Assembly: GCF_014203235.1 (NCBI RefSeq) | Contig: NZ_JACHIN010000006.1 | Span: forward strand, 124,001 to 188,000 | DNA length: 64,000 bases | Source: Nonomuraea endophytica | GTDB taxonomy: Bacteria > Actinomycetota > Actinomycetes > Streptosporangiales > Streptosporangiaceae | Reading direction: 5' to 3' | Shown: positions 8,977 to 17,385 of the stretch, in pieces | Position numbering within the stretch: the first letter of the stretch is position 1 | Layout of the letters: each line of letters opens with the position of its first letter | Notes under the pieces: generated by a model | What the model saw: the letters and a program-made list of their open reading frames with translations, nothing else | Database searches by the model: none | What the model was told of the DNA's origin: nothing | Translations under genes and position numbers: made by a program

Positions 8977-9870
8977 CTATGTTCGGGACACCCCCCACGT
9001 GTCCGGCAGGAAGTCCTGGTGGGGTGTTCGAGGTGCGAGTGAGCGCGCCGCCAGCCAGGCAGCGGCGTCCTCGCCCCGCCCGGCGACCACCGGCGCGCAG
9101 TCCGGCAGCAGATCGCGTACGGCCCGCCGTACCGGACCCTCGCTCGTCAGCACGCTCCCGGCCAGCACGACGGGTGTGCCGGGCGCGTGCACCTCCCGGA
9201 AGGTCCGCACCAGCAACCCGGCCGCGCGCTCGACGATCTTCACCGCCTCCGGATCACCCTCCTCGGCCGCCCGGCTGACCAGGGGCGCCAGCTCGGCCAG
9301 CGCCAGCGGCGGGGCCGCCTGCACGGCCACCGCCACCATCTCCGGCTCCCCGACGCCGAGATGCTTGAGCACCGCCGCGGTGAGCGAGCCCGGCGTCCCG
9401 CGGACGGCCGAGCGGGCCGCCTGCCGCCCGATCCAGAACCCGGAGCCCTCGTCGCCGAGCTGCCAGCCGTGCCCGTCGGCCGTCGCCGCGATCTCGTGGT
9501 CAATAATTTTCGCCGCGATCGCTCCCGTGCCGGAGATCAGCGCGGTTCCCGAGGCCGCCGGGGTGCCCGCGGCGAAGGCCACGACCACGTCCCCGACCAC
9601 CCGGGGCGGCACCGGGAAGTGCGCGGCGAGCCCCTCGGGCAGCCCTTCGATGCCCGCCAGCCCGATCACCGCCGCCCTGACACCGCCGCGCCCGGCCGCC
9701 GCCAGCGCCTCCTCGACAGCCCTGCCCACCTGGAGGAAAGCCTCCACGGGCGGACAGGCAGCCGGGTTGCCGCACCCCGCCCGCCCTCGCCCCAGCACCT
9801 GCCCGTCCAGAGTCGCGACGACCGCGCGCGACGACGTCCCTCCGGCGTCCACGCCGAGAACTAAACTCAT
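8977..9870 (-). CDS. BadF/BcrA-type ATPase, probable N-acetylglucosamine kinase
   Basis: 297 aa, starting at ATG 9870 with MSLVLGVDAGGTSSRAVV. VDAGGT is the phosphate-1 motif of the actin-like ATPase fold, and SGTGAIA about 110 residues later is phosphate-2. Length and motifs fit cytosolic N-acetylglucosamine or glucosamine kinases, which make the 6-phosphate. The neighbours (MurR/RpiR regulator, SIS protein, NgcEFG uptake genes) support an aminosugar substrate. There is no Shine-Dalgarno; GATAAT at 9879-9884 places transcription start about at the ATG, so the mRNA is probably leaderless. Confidence 0.82.
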   Translation of the reverse strand: MSLVLGVDAGGTSSRAVVATLDGQVLGRGRAGCGNPAACPPVEAFLQVGRAVEEALAAAGRGGVRAAVIGLAGIEGLPEGLAAHFPVPPRVVGDVVVAFAAGTPAASGTALISGTGAIAAKIIDHEIAATADGHGWQLGDEGSGFWIGRQAARSAVRGTPGSLTAAVLKHLGVGEPEMVAVAVQAAPPLALAELAPLVSRAAEEGDPEAVKIVERAAGLLVRTFREVHAPGTPVVLAGSVLTSEGPVRRAVRDLLPDCAPVVAGRGEDAAAWLAARSLAPRTPHQDFLPDTWGVSRT

Positions 9871-9878
9871 GTCAAGAA

Positions 9879-9884
9879 TTATCG
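9879..9884 (-). promoter_or_regulatory. -10 box for the sugar kinase gene
   Basis: On the minus strand the hexamer GATAAT (5 of 6 to TATAAT) ends 8 bases before the kinase ATG, implying a very short or absent leader. No convincing -35 is visible, so activation may depend on the neighbouring regulator. Confidence 0.45.
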
Positions 9885-9894
9885 GCCCAAACCC

Positions 9895-9931
9895 TTGACG
9901 ACGCCAGATGATGAGCATAATTTTCACCATC
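9895..9931 (+). promoter_or_regulatory. promoter and likely operator of the MurR/RpiR gene
   Basis: TTGACG at 9895-9900 and CATAAT at 9916-9921 (15-bp spacer) form a good promoter. The -10 box is framed by an imperfect inverted repeat: GATGATGA at 9907-9914 and TCACCATC at 9924-9931, with 9 bp between. A factor bound there would block RNA polymerase, which fits autoregulation by the MurR-type protein. The predicted transcript starts near 9928, after the ATG at 9908, and this supports the GTG start at 9944. Confidence 0.5.
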
Positions 9932-9943
9932 AAGGAGGACGAC

Positions 9944-10810
9944 GTGGAACTACTGCCCCGGATCCGGGCCGAGCAGGACGAGATGCCCGAAGCGCTGCGC
10001 AAGGTCGCGGAGGTGATCCTGGACGACCCGGCGGAGACGGCCAGGATGACCATCGTGGACCTGGCCGAGCGCAGCGGCACCTCTACGGCCACGATCACCC
10101 GGTTCTGCCGGGCGCTGGGCTTCAGCGGTTACGCCGAACTCCGGGTCACGATCGCCAGCCAGACCGGCCGGGCCGCCCAGCAGCACTGGGACACCGACAT
10201 AGGGCAGGAGATCCTGCCCGCCGACGGCCTGGACAAGGTGCTGGGCGTGGTCTCCAACAGCGACATCCGGCTGATCCAGGAGACCGCCGCCCAGCTCGAC
10301 CTGGCCACGGTGGAGAAGGTGGCGGGCGTCATCAAGAACGCCGGCCGGGTGCTGCTGTTCGGCGTGGCCAGCAGCGCGGCGGTCGCCGGTGAGATGGAGT
10401 ACCGGCTCCAGCGCATCCGCGTCCCCACCTGGAGCAGGTCGGACGCGCACAGCGCGCTGACCGACGCCGCGCTGCTGACCGACGGCGACGTGGCGATCGG
10501 CATCTCGCACAGCGGCAGGACCAGGGAGGTCATCGAGGTGCTCGCCGAGGCGGCCGGCCACGGCGCGATCACCGTCGCGGTGACCTCGCACCCGAGCTCG
10601 CCGCTGGCCGAGGTGGCCGAGCTGGTCCTCACCACGGCGGCGCGGGAGACGACCTTCCGCAGCGACGGGTTCGCCGCGATCCACTCCCAGCTGCTCGTCC
10701 TCGACGTGGTCTACGTCGCGGTCGCGCAGCGCACCTACGAGCGCACCAAGGAGGCGTTCGACCTGACGGTACGCGCCGTCACCGGACACCGCCTAGACGG
10801 AGGGCAATGA
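9944..10810 (+). CDS. MurR/RpiR family transcriptional regulator with SIS domain
   Basis: 288 aa from GTG 9944. An in-frame ATG at 9908 lies upstream of the predicted transcription start, whereas 9944 has AAGGAGG five bases before it. The N-terminal RpiR helix-turn-helix (TIVDLAERSGTSTATITRFC) is followed from about residue 100 by a SIS phosphosugar-binding domain with ISHSGRTREV. These regulators sense sugar phosphates. Its stop overlaps the next start (ATGA), so it is co-transcribed with the SIS enzyme. It likely controls the divergent kinase and the downstream transport genes. Confidence 0.88.
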   Translation: MELLPRIRAEQDEMPEALRKVAEVILDDPAETARMTIVDLAERSGTSTATITRFCRALGFSGYAELRVTIASQTGRAAQQHWDTDIGQEILPADGLDKVLGVVSNSDIRLIQETAAQLDLATVEKVAGVIKNAGRVLLFGVASSAAVAGEMEYRLQRIRVPTWSRSDAHSALTDAALLTDGDVAIGISHSGRTREVIEVLAEAAGHGAITVAVTSHPSSPLAEVAELVLTTAARETTFRSDGFAAIHSQLLVLDVVYVAVAQRTYERTKEAFDLTVRAVTGHRLDGGQ

Positions 10811-11553
10811 ATCCCGACATATACGCACAACACGTGGCCGACCTGGTCAGCACCATTCCGCAGACCCACGCCGGCGAGATCGGACAAGCCGCCCGCCTTA
10901 TCGGCAAATGTCTCGACAACGGGGGCGTGATCCAGGCCTTCGGCTCCGGCCACTCCGAGGCGGTCGCCATGGAGATCGCCGGCCGCGCCGGCGGCCTCGT
11001 GCCCACCAACCGGCTCGCCCTGCGCGACATCGTCCTGTACGGCGGAGCCGACCGCGCCGAACTCACCCGCTACGACCTCGAACGCGACCCCACCGTGGCG
11101 CACCGCATCCTGGCCGCCGCCCCGATCGGCGAGCCGGACCTGTTCGTGGTCATCTCCAACTCCGGCGTCAACGGCGTCGTGGTGGAGCTGGCCCAGGCCG
11201 TCAAGGAACGCGGTCACGACCTGATCGCCATCACCTCCCTGGCCCACAGCACCGCCGTCGCCTCCCGCCACCCCTCGGGCGCCCGGTTGTGCGACCTGGC
11301 CGACGTGGTCCTCGACAACATGGCGCCCTACGGCGACGCCGTGCTCCCCCTTCCCGACGGCGGCGCGGTCGGCGCGGTCTCCACGATCACCTCGGCCCTG
11401 CTCGCCCAGCTCGTCGTCACCCAGGTCGTCCGCGACCAGCTGGAGGCGGGCAAGGTCCCGCCGATCTACCTGTCGGCCAACGTGCCGGAAGGCGACGAGC
11501 ACAACCTGCGCCTCGAAGCGCTCTACGCGGGCCGGATCCGCCGCGGCTCCTGA
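10807..11553 (+). CDS. SIS domain protein, UPF0309/NagS-like aminosugar-phosphate enzyme
   Basis: 248 aa single-domain SIS protein with the sugar-phosphate loop QAFGSGHSEAVAMEIAGRAG at about 40-60 and SNSGVNG near 120. The UPF0309 relative in Streptomyces coelicolor (SCO4393, called NagS) has been reported, as I recall it, to act on GlcNAc-6-phosphate and to determine aminosugar toxicity. Context here supports the same type of substrate: sugar kinase upstream, NgcEFG uptake downstream. ATGA overlap with the regulator gene shows translational coupling. An alternative is a plain phosphosugar isomerase. Confidence 0.75.
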   Translation: MNPDIYAQHVADLVSTIPQTHAGEIGQAARLIGKCLDNGGVIQAFGSGHSEAVAMEIAGRAGGLVPTNRLALRDIVLYGGADRAELTRYDLERDPTVAHRILAAAPIGEPDLFVVISNSGVNGVVVELAQAVKERGHDLIAITSLAHSTAVASRHPSGARLCDLADVVLDNMAPYGDAVLPLPDGGAVGAVSTITSALLAQLVVTQVVRDQLEAGKVPPIYLSANVPEGDEHNLRLEALYAGRIRRGS

Positions 11554-11623
11554 ACTCCCTTGTCACTCCTCTCGCTTCTCACTGAGGCGAGGTGAGGTCT
11601 CTTAGCCGAAAGCTGTCTTCGTC

Positions 11624-13021
11624 ATGCCTGAAAACACCCCCACCCGCCGGGGATTCCTCGGCCTGCTCGCCCTCACCCCGGTCGTCGCCGCCTGCGCCAC
11701 CGGCGGCGGCGCGCCCGCGCCCTCGGTCCCGGCCGCCGCCGGGCCCACCAGCGCCGCCAACCCGCTCGGCGTCGCCGCCAAGGACCCGCTGGACGTCGTC
11801 ATCTTCAAGGGCGGCTTCGGCGACGACTGGGCGAAGTTCGCCGAGTCGCTCTACACCAAGCGCCATCCCGAGGCGAAGATCAAGCACGCCGGCATCCAGG
11901 GCGTCGGCCAGGCCATGCAGCCGCGCATGGTGGCCGGGGACCCGCCGGACGTGATCGACAACTCCGGCGCGGGCGCGCTGGACGTCGCCTCGCTGGTCGC
12001 CGACAAGCAGCTCTTGTCGCTGGAGAAGTTACTCGACGCGCCCTCGGCCGACGATCCGGCCGTCAAGGTGCGCGACACGCTGGTCCCCGGCATCGTCGAG
12101 GCGGGCAGCTTCGGCGGCGTGCCGTACGTGCTCAACTACGCCTATACCGTCTGGGGCCTTTGGTATAGCTCCTCGCTGTTCGCCAAGCACGGCTGGACCT
12201 ATCCGGCGACCTGGGCCGAGATGCTGACGCTCGGCGACGAGATCAAGAAGGCGGGCCTGGCCCCCTGGACCTACCAGGGTAAGTACCCCGAGTACATGAA
12301 CGACCCGCTGCTCACCATGGTCGCCAAGGCCGGCGGCATGGAGCAGGTCGCGGCCATCGACAACCTGGAGCCCGGCGCCTGGCGGGCCGACAGCGTCAAG
12401 GCCGTCGTCGAGGCCTTCGCCGAGCTGGCCGGGCGCGGGCACATCATGAAGGGCTCCGAGGCGCTGTCGCACACCGAGGCGCAGACCGCCTGGTGCCAGG
12501 GCAAGGCGGTCTTCATCCCCTGCGGCTCCTGGCTGGAGGCCGAACAGGCCAAGGTCACCCCCGCCGGCTTCGACATGGTCGTCGGGCCCACGCCCCGGCT
12601 CTCCGACGCCGACAAGCTGCCCGGCACCGCCATCCAGGCCGCGGGCAGCGAGCCGTTCATCATCCCGGCCCAGGGCAAGAACACCGCCGGCGGGCTGGAG
12701 TTCCTGCGCCTCATGCTGGCGAAGGAGAGCGCGGCCAACTTCGCCACGACCGCCAGCGCCATGCCGGTGCGCAAGGACGCGCTGGAGGGGCTCCAGCTGT
12801 CCAGCGGGCTGAAGTCGGTGGGCGAACTGGTCGCGGCGGCGGGCAAGGACGCGCTGTCCTACCGCTTTCCCGGCTGGTACGCGCCGCTGGCGAAAGCCGT
12901 ACACGACTCGACGGGAGAGCTGCTCAACGGCCGGGTCAGCGCCGCGCGGTGGACGGAGCGCGTGCAGAAGGCCGCCGACCAGGTGGCCGCGGACGCCTCG
13001 ATCACCAAGTACAAGCGATGA
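11624..13021 (+). CDS. ngcE: N-acetylglucosamine/diacetylchitobiose ABC transporter substrate-binding protein
   Basis: 465 aa lipoprotein. The N-terminus has a twin-arginine-like motif (TRRGFLGLLAL) followed by the lipobox VAAC near residue 25, so it is exported and lipid-anchored outside the membrane. The rest is a family-1 solute-binding fold, and overall the sequence resembles NgcE of chitin-degrading streptomycetes. It would capture GlcNAc or chitobiose for NgcFG. The operon lacks an ATPase, as is typical when a shared MsiK-type ATPase energises transport. Codon 136 is TTA (12029-12031), a rare codon linked to developmental (bldA) control. No clear Shine-Dalgarno is seen. Confidence 0.85.
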   Translation: MPENTPTRRGFLGLLALTPVVAACATGGGAPAPSVPAAAGPTSAANPLGVAAKDPLDVVIFKGGFGDDWAKFAESLYTKRHPEAKIKHAGIQGVGQAMQPRMVAGDPPDVIDNSGAGALDVASLVADKQLLSLEKLLDAPSADDPAVKVRDTLVPGIVEAGSFGGVPYVLNYAYTVWGLWYSSSLFAKHGWTYPATWAEMLTLGDEIKKAGLAPWTYQGKYPEYMNDPLLTMVAKAGGMEQVAAIDNLEPGAWRADSVKAVVEAFAELAGRGHIMKGSEALSHTEAQTAWCQGKAVFIPCGSWLEAEQAKVTPAGFDMVVGPTPRLSDADKLPGTAIQAAGSEPFIIPAQGKNTAGGLEFLRLMLAKESAANFATTASAMPVRKDALEGLQLSSGLKSVGELVAAAGKDALSYRFPGWYAPLAKAVHDSTGELLNGRVSAARWTERVQKAADQVAADASITKYKR

Positions 13022-13902
13022 GGCACCGCCGGCTGCCGTTCATCGCGGGGTTCCTCGTCCTGCCGCTGACGCTCTACGCGGTGCTCGTGCTCTCGCCCTA
13101 CGCGCAGGCGTTCTACCTGGCGCTGACCGACTGGCGCGGGGTCTCGGCGCGGGCGGAGTTCGTCGGCGCGGACAACTTCGCCCGGCTGCTGGACGATCCG
13201 CAGGTGCTGGGGGCGCTGAAGAACAACGCGGTCATGCTGCTGGTGGTGCCGATCGCCACCGTGGTGCTCGCGTTGTTCCTGGCGGCGGCGCTCAGCCTTG
13301 GCCGCCGGCGGGGCGCGGGGGTCTACCGCGTCGTCTACTTCTTCCCGCAACTGCTGTCGGTCGCCGTGGTCGGTGTCCTGTTCCAGTTCGTCTACACCCC
13401 GAACTCCGGGCTGCTCAACGGAGTCCTGAACCTGCTGGGCATCGAGGGACGCTCCTGGCTCGGCGACCCGTCGCTCGCGCTGTGGGCGGTCATGGCGGTG
13501 GTCGTGTGGAGCGCGGTCGGCTTCTACGTGGTGCTGTTCTGCGCCGCGATGGAGTCGATCCCCCGGGAGATCCTGGAGGCCGCCGCCATCGACGGCGCCT
13601 CCGCGCTCACCCGGCTGATCCGCGTCGTGCTGCCGCTGGTCTGGGAGAACGTCCAGGTCGCCTTCATCTACCTGGGCATGGCCGCGCTCGACGGCTTCGC
13701 CATCGTGCAGATCATGACCGTGGGTCCCGGCGGCCCCGACAACGCCACCGAGGTGCTCGGCCTCACCCTCTACCGCAACGCCTTCACCTACGGGAAGTTC
13801 GGCTACGCCTCCGCGCTCGGGGTCGCGCTGTTCTTCCTCACGCTGGCGCTCGCCGTGCTCGTGCTGCGCGGTTCGCGCCGCGACAGGGTGGAGATGGCAT
13901 GA
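13018..13902 (+). CDS. ngcF: sugar ABC transporter permease NgcF
   Basis: 294 aa integral membrane protein with about six helices. The binding-protein-dependent transport (EAA) loop EILEAAAIDGASALTRLIRV contacts the ATPase and is well preserved. Starts in the ATGA overlap with ngcE, and its own stop overlaps ngcG, so the three genes are one translational unit. Together with NgcG it forms the membrane channel for GlcNAc or chitobiose uptake. Confidence 0.85.
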   Translation: MRHRRLPFIAGFLVLPLTLYAVLVLSPYAQAFYLALTDWRGVSARAEFVGADNFARLLDDPQVLGALKNNAVMLLVVPIATVVLALFLAAALSLGRRRGAGVYRVVYFFPQLLSVAVVGVLFQFVYTPNSGLLNGVLNLLGIEGRSWLGDPSLALWAVMAVVVWSAVGFYVVLFCAAMESIPREILEAAAIDGASALTRLIRVVLPLVWENVQVAFIYLGMAALDGFAIVQIMTVGPGGPDNATEVLGLTLYRNAFTYGKFGYASALGVALFFLTLALAVLVLRGSRRDRVEMA

Positions 13903-14747
13903 CCCATTCTCATCGGGTACGGCGGCCGCGCCCGTGGACCTCGTTGCTGCACGTGGCCCTCGTCGGCTGGGGCGTCATCGTCACGCTGCCGCTGGTGTGG
14001 GCGGTGATGAGCTCGTTCAAGGCGGACCGGGACATCCTGACCAGCCCGTGGAGCCTGCCGGACCGGCTGCATGGGGAGAACTGGGTCCGAGCATGGACAG
14101 AAGCCTCTATCGGCCGATATTTCCTGAACTCGGCGGTTGTGGTGGGGAGTGCGGTGGTCCTCACCATGTTGTTCGGGGCGATGGTCGCCTATGTGCTGGC
14201 CCGTTACCGCTTTCCCGGCTCGCGGCTCATCTACTACCTGTTCATCGCCGGGATGGCCTTCCCGCTCTTCCTCGCCCTCGTGCCGCTCTTCTTCGTCGTG
14301 CGCTCCCTGGGCCTGCTCGGCACCCCACTCGGGCTGATCCTCGTCTACACCGCGTACGCGTTGCCGTTCACCGTCTTCTTCCTGACGTCCTTCTTCCGCA
14401 CGCTGCCCACCTCCGTCGCCGAAGCCGCCTTCCTCGACGGCTGCTCCCATTCCGGCGTGTTCTTCCGGGTCATGCTGCCCATGGCCAAGCCCGGCCTCAT
14501 CAGCGTCGGCATCTTCAACTTCCTCGGCCTCTGGAACCAGTACCTGCTGCCGCTCGCGCTCAACCCGGAGGAGTCCGAGTTCGTCCTGGCGCAGGGGCTG
14601 GCGGTGCTGGCCGTGCGGCAGGGCTATGCCAGCGACTGGAGCGGGCTGTTCGCCGGGCTCACGATCTCGATGCTGCCGGTGCTGGCCGCGTACGTGGTCT
14701 TCCAGCGCCGTATCACCTCCGGCCTCACCGCCGGAGCCGTCCGTTAG
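13899..14747 (+). CDS. ngcG: sugar ABC transporter permease NgcG
   Basis: 282 aa, about six membrane segments, with the EAA loop SVAEAAFLDGCSHSGVFFRV before the last helices. The second permease of CUT1 sugar transporters normally follows the first, as here. It starts in a 4-bp overlap with ngcF. An exported CBM3-GH16 gene follows after 26 bp, so polysaccharide binding or cutting may be co-expressed with uptake. Confidence 0.85.
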   Translation: MTHSHRVRRPRPWTSLLHVALVGWGVIVTLPLVWAVMSSFKADRDILTSPWSLPDRLHGENWVRAWTEASIGRYFLNSAVVVGSAVVLTMLFGAMVAYVLARYRFPGSRLIYYLFIAGMAFPLFLALVPLFFVVRSLGLLGTPLGLILVYTAYALPFTVFFLTSFFRTLPTSVAEAAFLDGCSHSGVFFRVMLPMAKPGLISVGIFNFLGLWNQYLLPLALNPEESEFVLAQGLAVLAVRQGYASDWSGLFAGLTISMLPVLAAYVVFQRRITSGLTAGAVR

Positions 14748-14773
14748 CGCCAACAGGTGAGGAGAACCCCCCG

Positions 14774-16051
14774 ATGATGAAGCACTTACTCGTGGCCATG
14801 GCCGTGCTGGGCACGCTGGCCGTGCCCGCACAGGCCACGGCCGCTCCGGCGGTGCGCCTGCAGTACTACACGACCGCGCCCCAGCCCGCCGCGCCCCAGG
14901 CGGAGCCGATCTTCAACCTGGTCAACTCGGGCACGACCACCCTCCAGCTGCGCGATCTGAAGATCCGCTACTACTTCACCGGCTCGGGACCCCACGTCTT
15001 CGCCTGCTCGTGGGCGCGGGTGGGGTGCTCGCAGGTCACCGGGACGTTCGGCAACGGCCACCTGGAGCTGGGCTTCCGCGGCGGGACGCTGGGCGCGGGC
15101 GCCCAGACCCAGGTGGAGGTGCGCTTCTACCGGGCCGACTGGCAGTCGTTCAGCCAGAGCGACGACTACTCCTTCGGCGCCGTGTCCGCCTACACCGACT
15201 GGCCGAAGGCCACCGTCCACCGGTCCGGCACGCTGATGTGGGGCGACCCGCCGCCCACGTCGGGTCCCGCCGGCGTGCTGTTCGACGACTTCGCGTACAC
15301 CAATGCCGATGACCCGCTCATCGCCGCGCGCAACTGGACGGTCCGCACCAACCCCGGCGGTCCGGGCGTGCCCGGAGCCACCTGGCCGAAGGGGAACGTG
15401 ACCTTCCCGACCGCCGACGGCGCCAAGGTGATGCAGCTGAAGGCGACCAACGACGGCGTCAACATCACCCAGTCGGAGATGCTGCACCAGCGCAAGTTCT
15501 TCGAGGGCACCTACGCCGCCCGGGTGAAGTTCAGCGACGCCCCCACCACGGGCGCCGACGGAGACGAGACCGTGCAGACGTTCTTCACCATCACCCCGCT
15601 GGACGCGCCGATGGACCCGAACTACGGCGAGCTGGACTTCGAGTACCTGCCCAACGGCGGATGGGGCCTGACCGGCCCGCTCATGTACATGACGAGCTGG
15701 GAGACCTACCAGCCCGACCCGTGGCTGGCCGACAACACCTCGACGTTCGTCAACTCCAGCCACGCCGGCTGGCACGACCTGGTCGTCCAGGTCTCCGGCG
15801 GCACGCTCCGCTACTACGTCGACGGCCGGCTCGCCGCCGAGCACGGCGGCAAGTACTACCCGGAGACGCCCATGTCGATCAACTTCAACCACTGGTTCAT
15901 CACGGCCGGCCAGACCGGTACGGCGCGCACCTGGATCCAGCAGGTCGACTGGGTGTACCACAGCAAGAACGAGGTGGTCTCCCCCGCCGAGGTGAGCAGC
16001 CGGGTCGCCGGCTACCGCGCGGGCAACGTCACCTGGCAGGACACCATCTGA
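14774..16051 (+). CDS. secreted CBM3 and GH16-like glycoside hydrolase
   Basis: 425 aa from ATG 14774 (GAGGAGAA upstream). Residues 1 to about 25 are a Sec signal peptide ending QATAAPA. Residues about 27-150 match carbohydrate-binding module family 3 (RYYFTGSG and DWQSFSQSDDYSF are hallmark stretches). The C-terminal half is a GH16-like jelly roll with the catalytic signature ELDFE (ExDxE). It probably binds crystalline polysaccharide and hydrolyses beta-glucan-type chains outside the cell. Codon 5 is TTA (14786-14788), an early bldA-type control point. Only 26 bp separate it from ngcG, suggesting the same transcript. The exact polymer is uncertain. Confidence 0.8.
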   Translation: MMKHLLVAMAVLGTLAVPAQATAAPAVRLQYYTTAPQPAAPQAEPIFNLVNSGTTTLQLRDLKIRYYFTGSGPHVFACSWARVGCSQVTGTFGNGHLELGFRGGTLGAGAQTQVEVRFYRADWQSFSQSDDYSFGAVSAYTDWPKATVHRSGTLMWGDPPPTSGPAGVLFDDFAYTNADDPLIAARNWTVRTNPGGPGVPGATWPKGNVTFPTADGAKVMQLKATNDGVNITQSEMLHQRKFFEGTYAARVKFSDAPTTGADGDETVQTFFTITPLDAPMDPNYGELDFEYLPNGGWGLTGPLMYMTSWETYQPDPWLADNTSTFVNSSHAGWHDLVVQVSGGTLRYYVDGRLAAEHGGKYYPETPMSINFNHWFITAGQTGTARTWIQQVDWVYHSKNEVVSPAEVSSRVAGYRAGNVTWQDTI

Positions 16052-16091
16052 CCGAAGGCGGCTCGGCCCCGCCCCGGTCGGTGGAAGATCA

Positions 16092-16119
16092 TAGTGTGAG
16101 CCCGTTTTCGCGCACACTA
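16092..16119. promoter_or_regulatory. operator-like inverted repeat upstream of the P450 gene
   Basis: Perfect 7-bp arms TAGTGTG (16092-16098) and CACACTA (16113-16119) flank a 14-bp spacer and end 12 bases before the P450 ATG. The size and position fit a dimeric repressor binding site. No regulator gene is adjacent, so the protein that binds is unknown. Confidence 0.45.
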
Positions 16120-16131
16120 AGGAACTCCCCC

Positions 16132-17382
16132 ATGACGATGACTCTGACCGAGGCGGGGCTGACCCTCGCCGACCCGTCGGCCTACGCCGACGAGGCCCGG
16201 CTGCACCAGGCGCTCAGCCTGCTGCGCCGCGACGAGCCGGTGCACTGGGTGGAGGCGGCGGGATACCACCCGTTCTGGGCCGTGACCCGCCACGCCGACA
16301 TCATGGAGATCGAACGCGACCATGCCGTCTTCCGCAACGCGCCCCGCCCGGTGCTGGCCAAGGCCGAGACGGACGAGCGGATGGAGCGGAGCCGGGCCGA
16401 GGGCACCGCGCTGCGGACGCTGATCCACATGGACGACCCGCAGCACCGGGTGACCCGCGCGATCGGCGCCGACTGGTTCAAGCCCAGGGCCATGCGCGCG
16501 ATGGAACAGCGGGTGCGCGAGCTGGCCCGTCAGTACGTGGACCGGATGAGCGAGTACGGCGGCGAATGCGACTTCACCACCCAGGTCGCCACGCACTACC
16601 CGCTGTATGTGATCCTCTCGCTGCTCGGCCTGCCGGAGTCCGACTTCCCCCGGATGCTCAAGCTCACCCAGCAGTTGTTCGGCGGCACCGACAAGGAGTT
16701 CCAGCGCGGCGGCACCACCGAGGACATCATGGCGACGCTGCTCGACTTCTTCACCTACTTCCACCGCCTGACCGCCGCGCGCCGCGACACCCCCACCGAC
16801 GACCTCGCCTCGGCCATCGCCAACGCCCGCGTCGACGGCGAGCTCCTGTCCGACTACGACGCCGCCTCCTACTACGTCATCATCGCCACCGCCGGGCACG
16901 ACACCACCAGCTCCACGATCAGCGGCGGCCTGCACGCGCTCATCGAGCACCCGGCCGAGCTGGCCCGGCTGCGCGAGGATCCCGCCCTGCTGCCGACCGC
17001 GGTCGAGGAGATGATCCGGTGGGTCACGCCGGTCAAGGAGTTCATGCGTACGGCCGCCGCCGACACCCGGGTGAACGGCGTGGCCGTACGGGAGGGCGAG
17101 TCTGTGCTCCTGTCCTACCCCTCGGCCAACCGCGACGAGGCCGTCTTCACCGACCCGTTCCGCTTCGACGCGGGCCGCGACCCCAACAAGCACCTGGCCT
17201 TCGGGTTCGGCGTCCACTACTGCCTCGGCGCGGCCCTGGCCCGCATGGAGACCCGGGCCCTGTTCGACGAGCTGCTCCCGCGTCTCGACTCGATCGAGCT
17301 GGCCGGAACGCCCGAGTGGATGTCGACCACGTTCGTGGGCGGCCTGAAGCACCTGCCGATCCGCTACCGCCTGAAAGACTGA
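16132..17382 (+). CDS. cytochrome P450
   Basis: 416 aa soluble bacterial P450. The I-helix oxygen-activation motif AGHDTT lies near residue 257, the ExxR motif is EEMIR, and the heme loop FGFGVHYCLG supplies the thiolate Cys near residue 364. AAGGA is spaced 8 bases from the ATG. No ferredoxin gene is nearby, so redox partners must come from elsewhere. A perfect inverted repeat just upstream suggests repression by an unlinked regulator. The substrate is unknown. Confidence 0.92.
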   Translation: MTMTLTEAGLTLADPSAYADEARLHQALSLLRRDEPVHWVEAAGYHPFWAVTRHADIMEIERDHAVFRNAPRPVLAKAETDERMERSRAEGTALRTLIHMDDPQHRVTRAIGADWFKPRAMRAMEQRVRELARQYVDRMSEYGGECDFTTQVATHYPLYVILSLLGLPESDFPRMLKLTQQLFGGTDKEFQRGGTTEDIMATLLDFFTYFHRLTAARRDTPTDDLASAIANARVDGELLSDYDAASYYVIIATAGHDTTSSTISGGLHALIEHPAELARLREDPALLPTAVEEMIRWVTPVKEFMRTAAADTRVNGVAVREGESVLLSYPSANRDEAVFTDPFRFDAGRDPNKHLAFGFGVHYCLGAALARMETRALFDELLPRLDSIELAGTPEWMSTTFVGGLKHLPIRYRLKD

Positions 17383-17385
17383 CCG

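Noticed and set aside
9871..11623. DasR-type (dre) operators in the aminosugar locus
   Set aside because: I read the gaps 9871-9943 and 11554-11623 for the ACTGGTCTAGACCA-like consensus and saw no convincing match; only a short CTCAC-N9-GTGAG repeat near 11578-11596.
16057..16073. GGCGG/CCGCC hairpin after the CBM3-GH16 gene as terminator
   Set aside because: The stem is only 5 bp in GC-rich sequence and no supporting features are seen.
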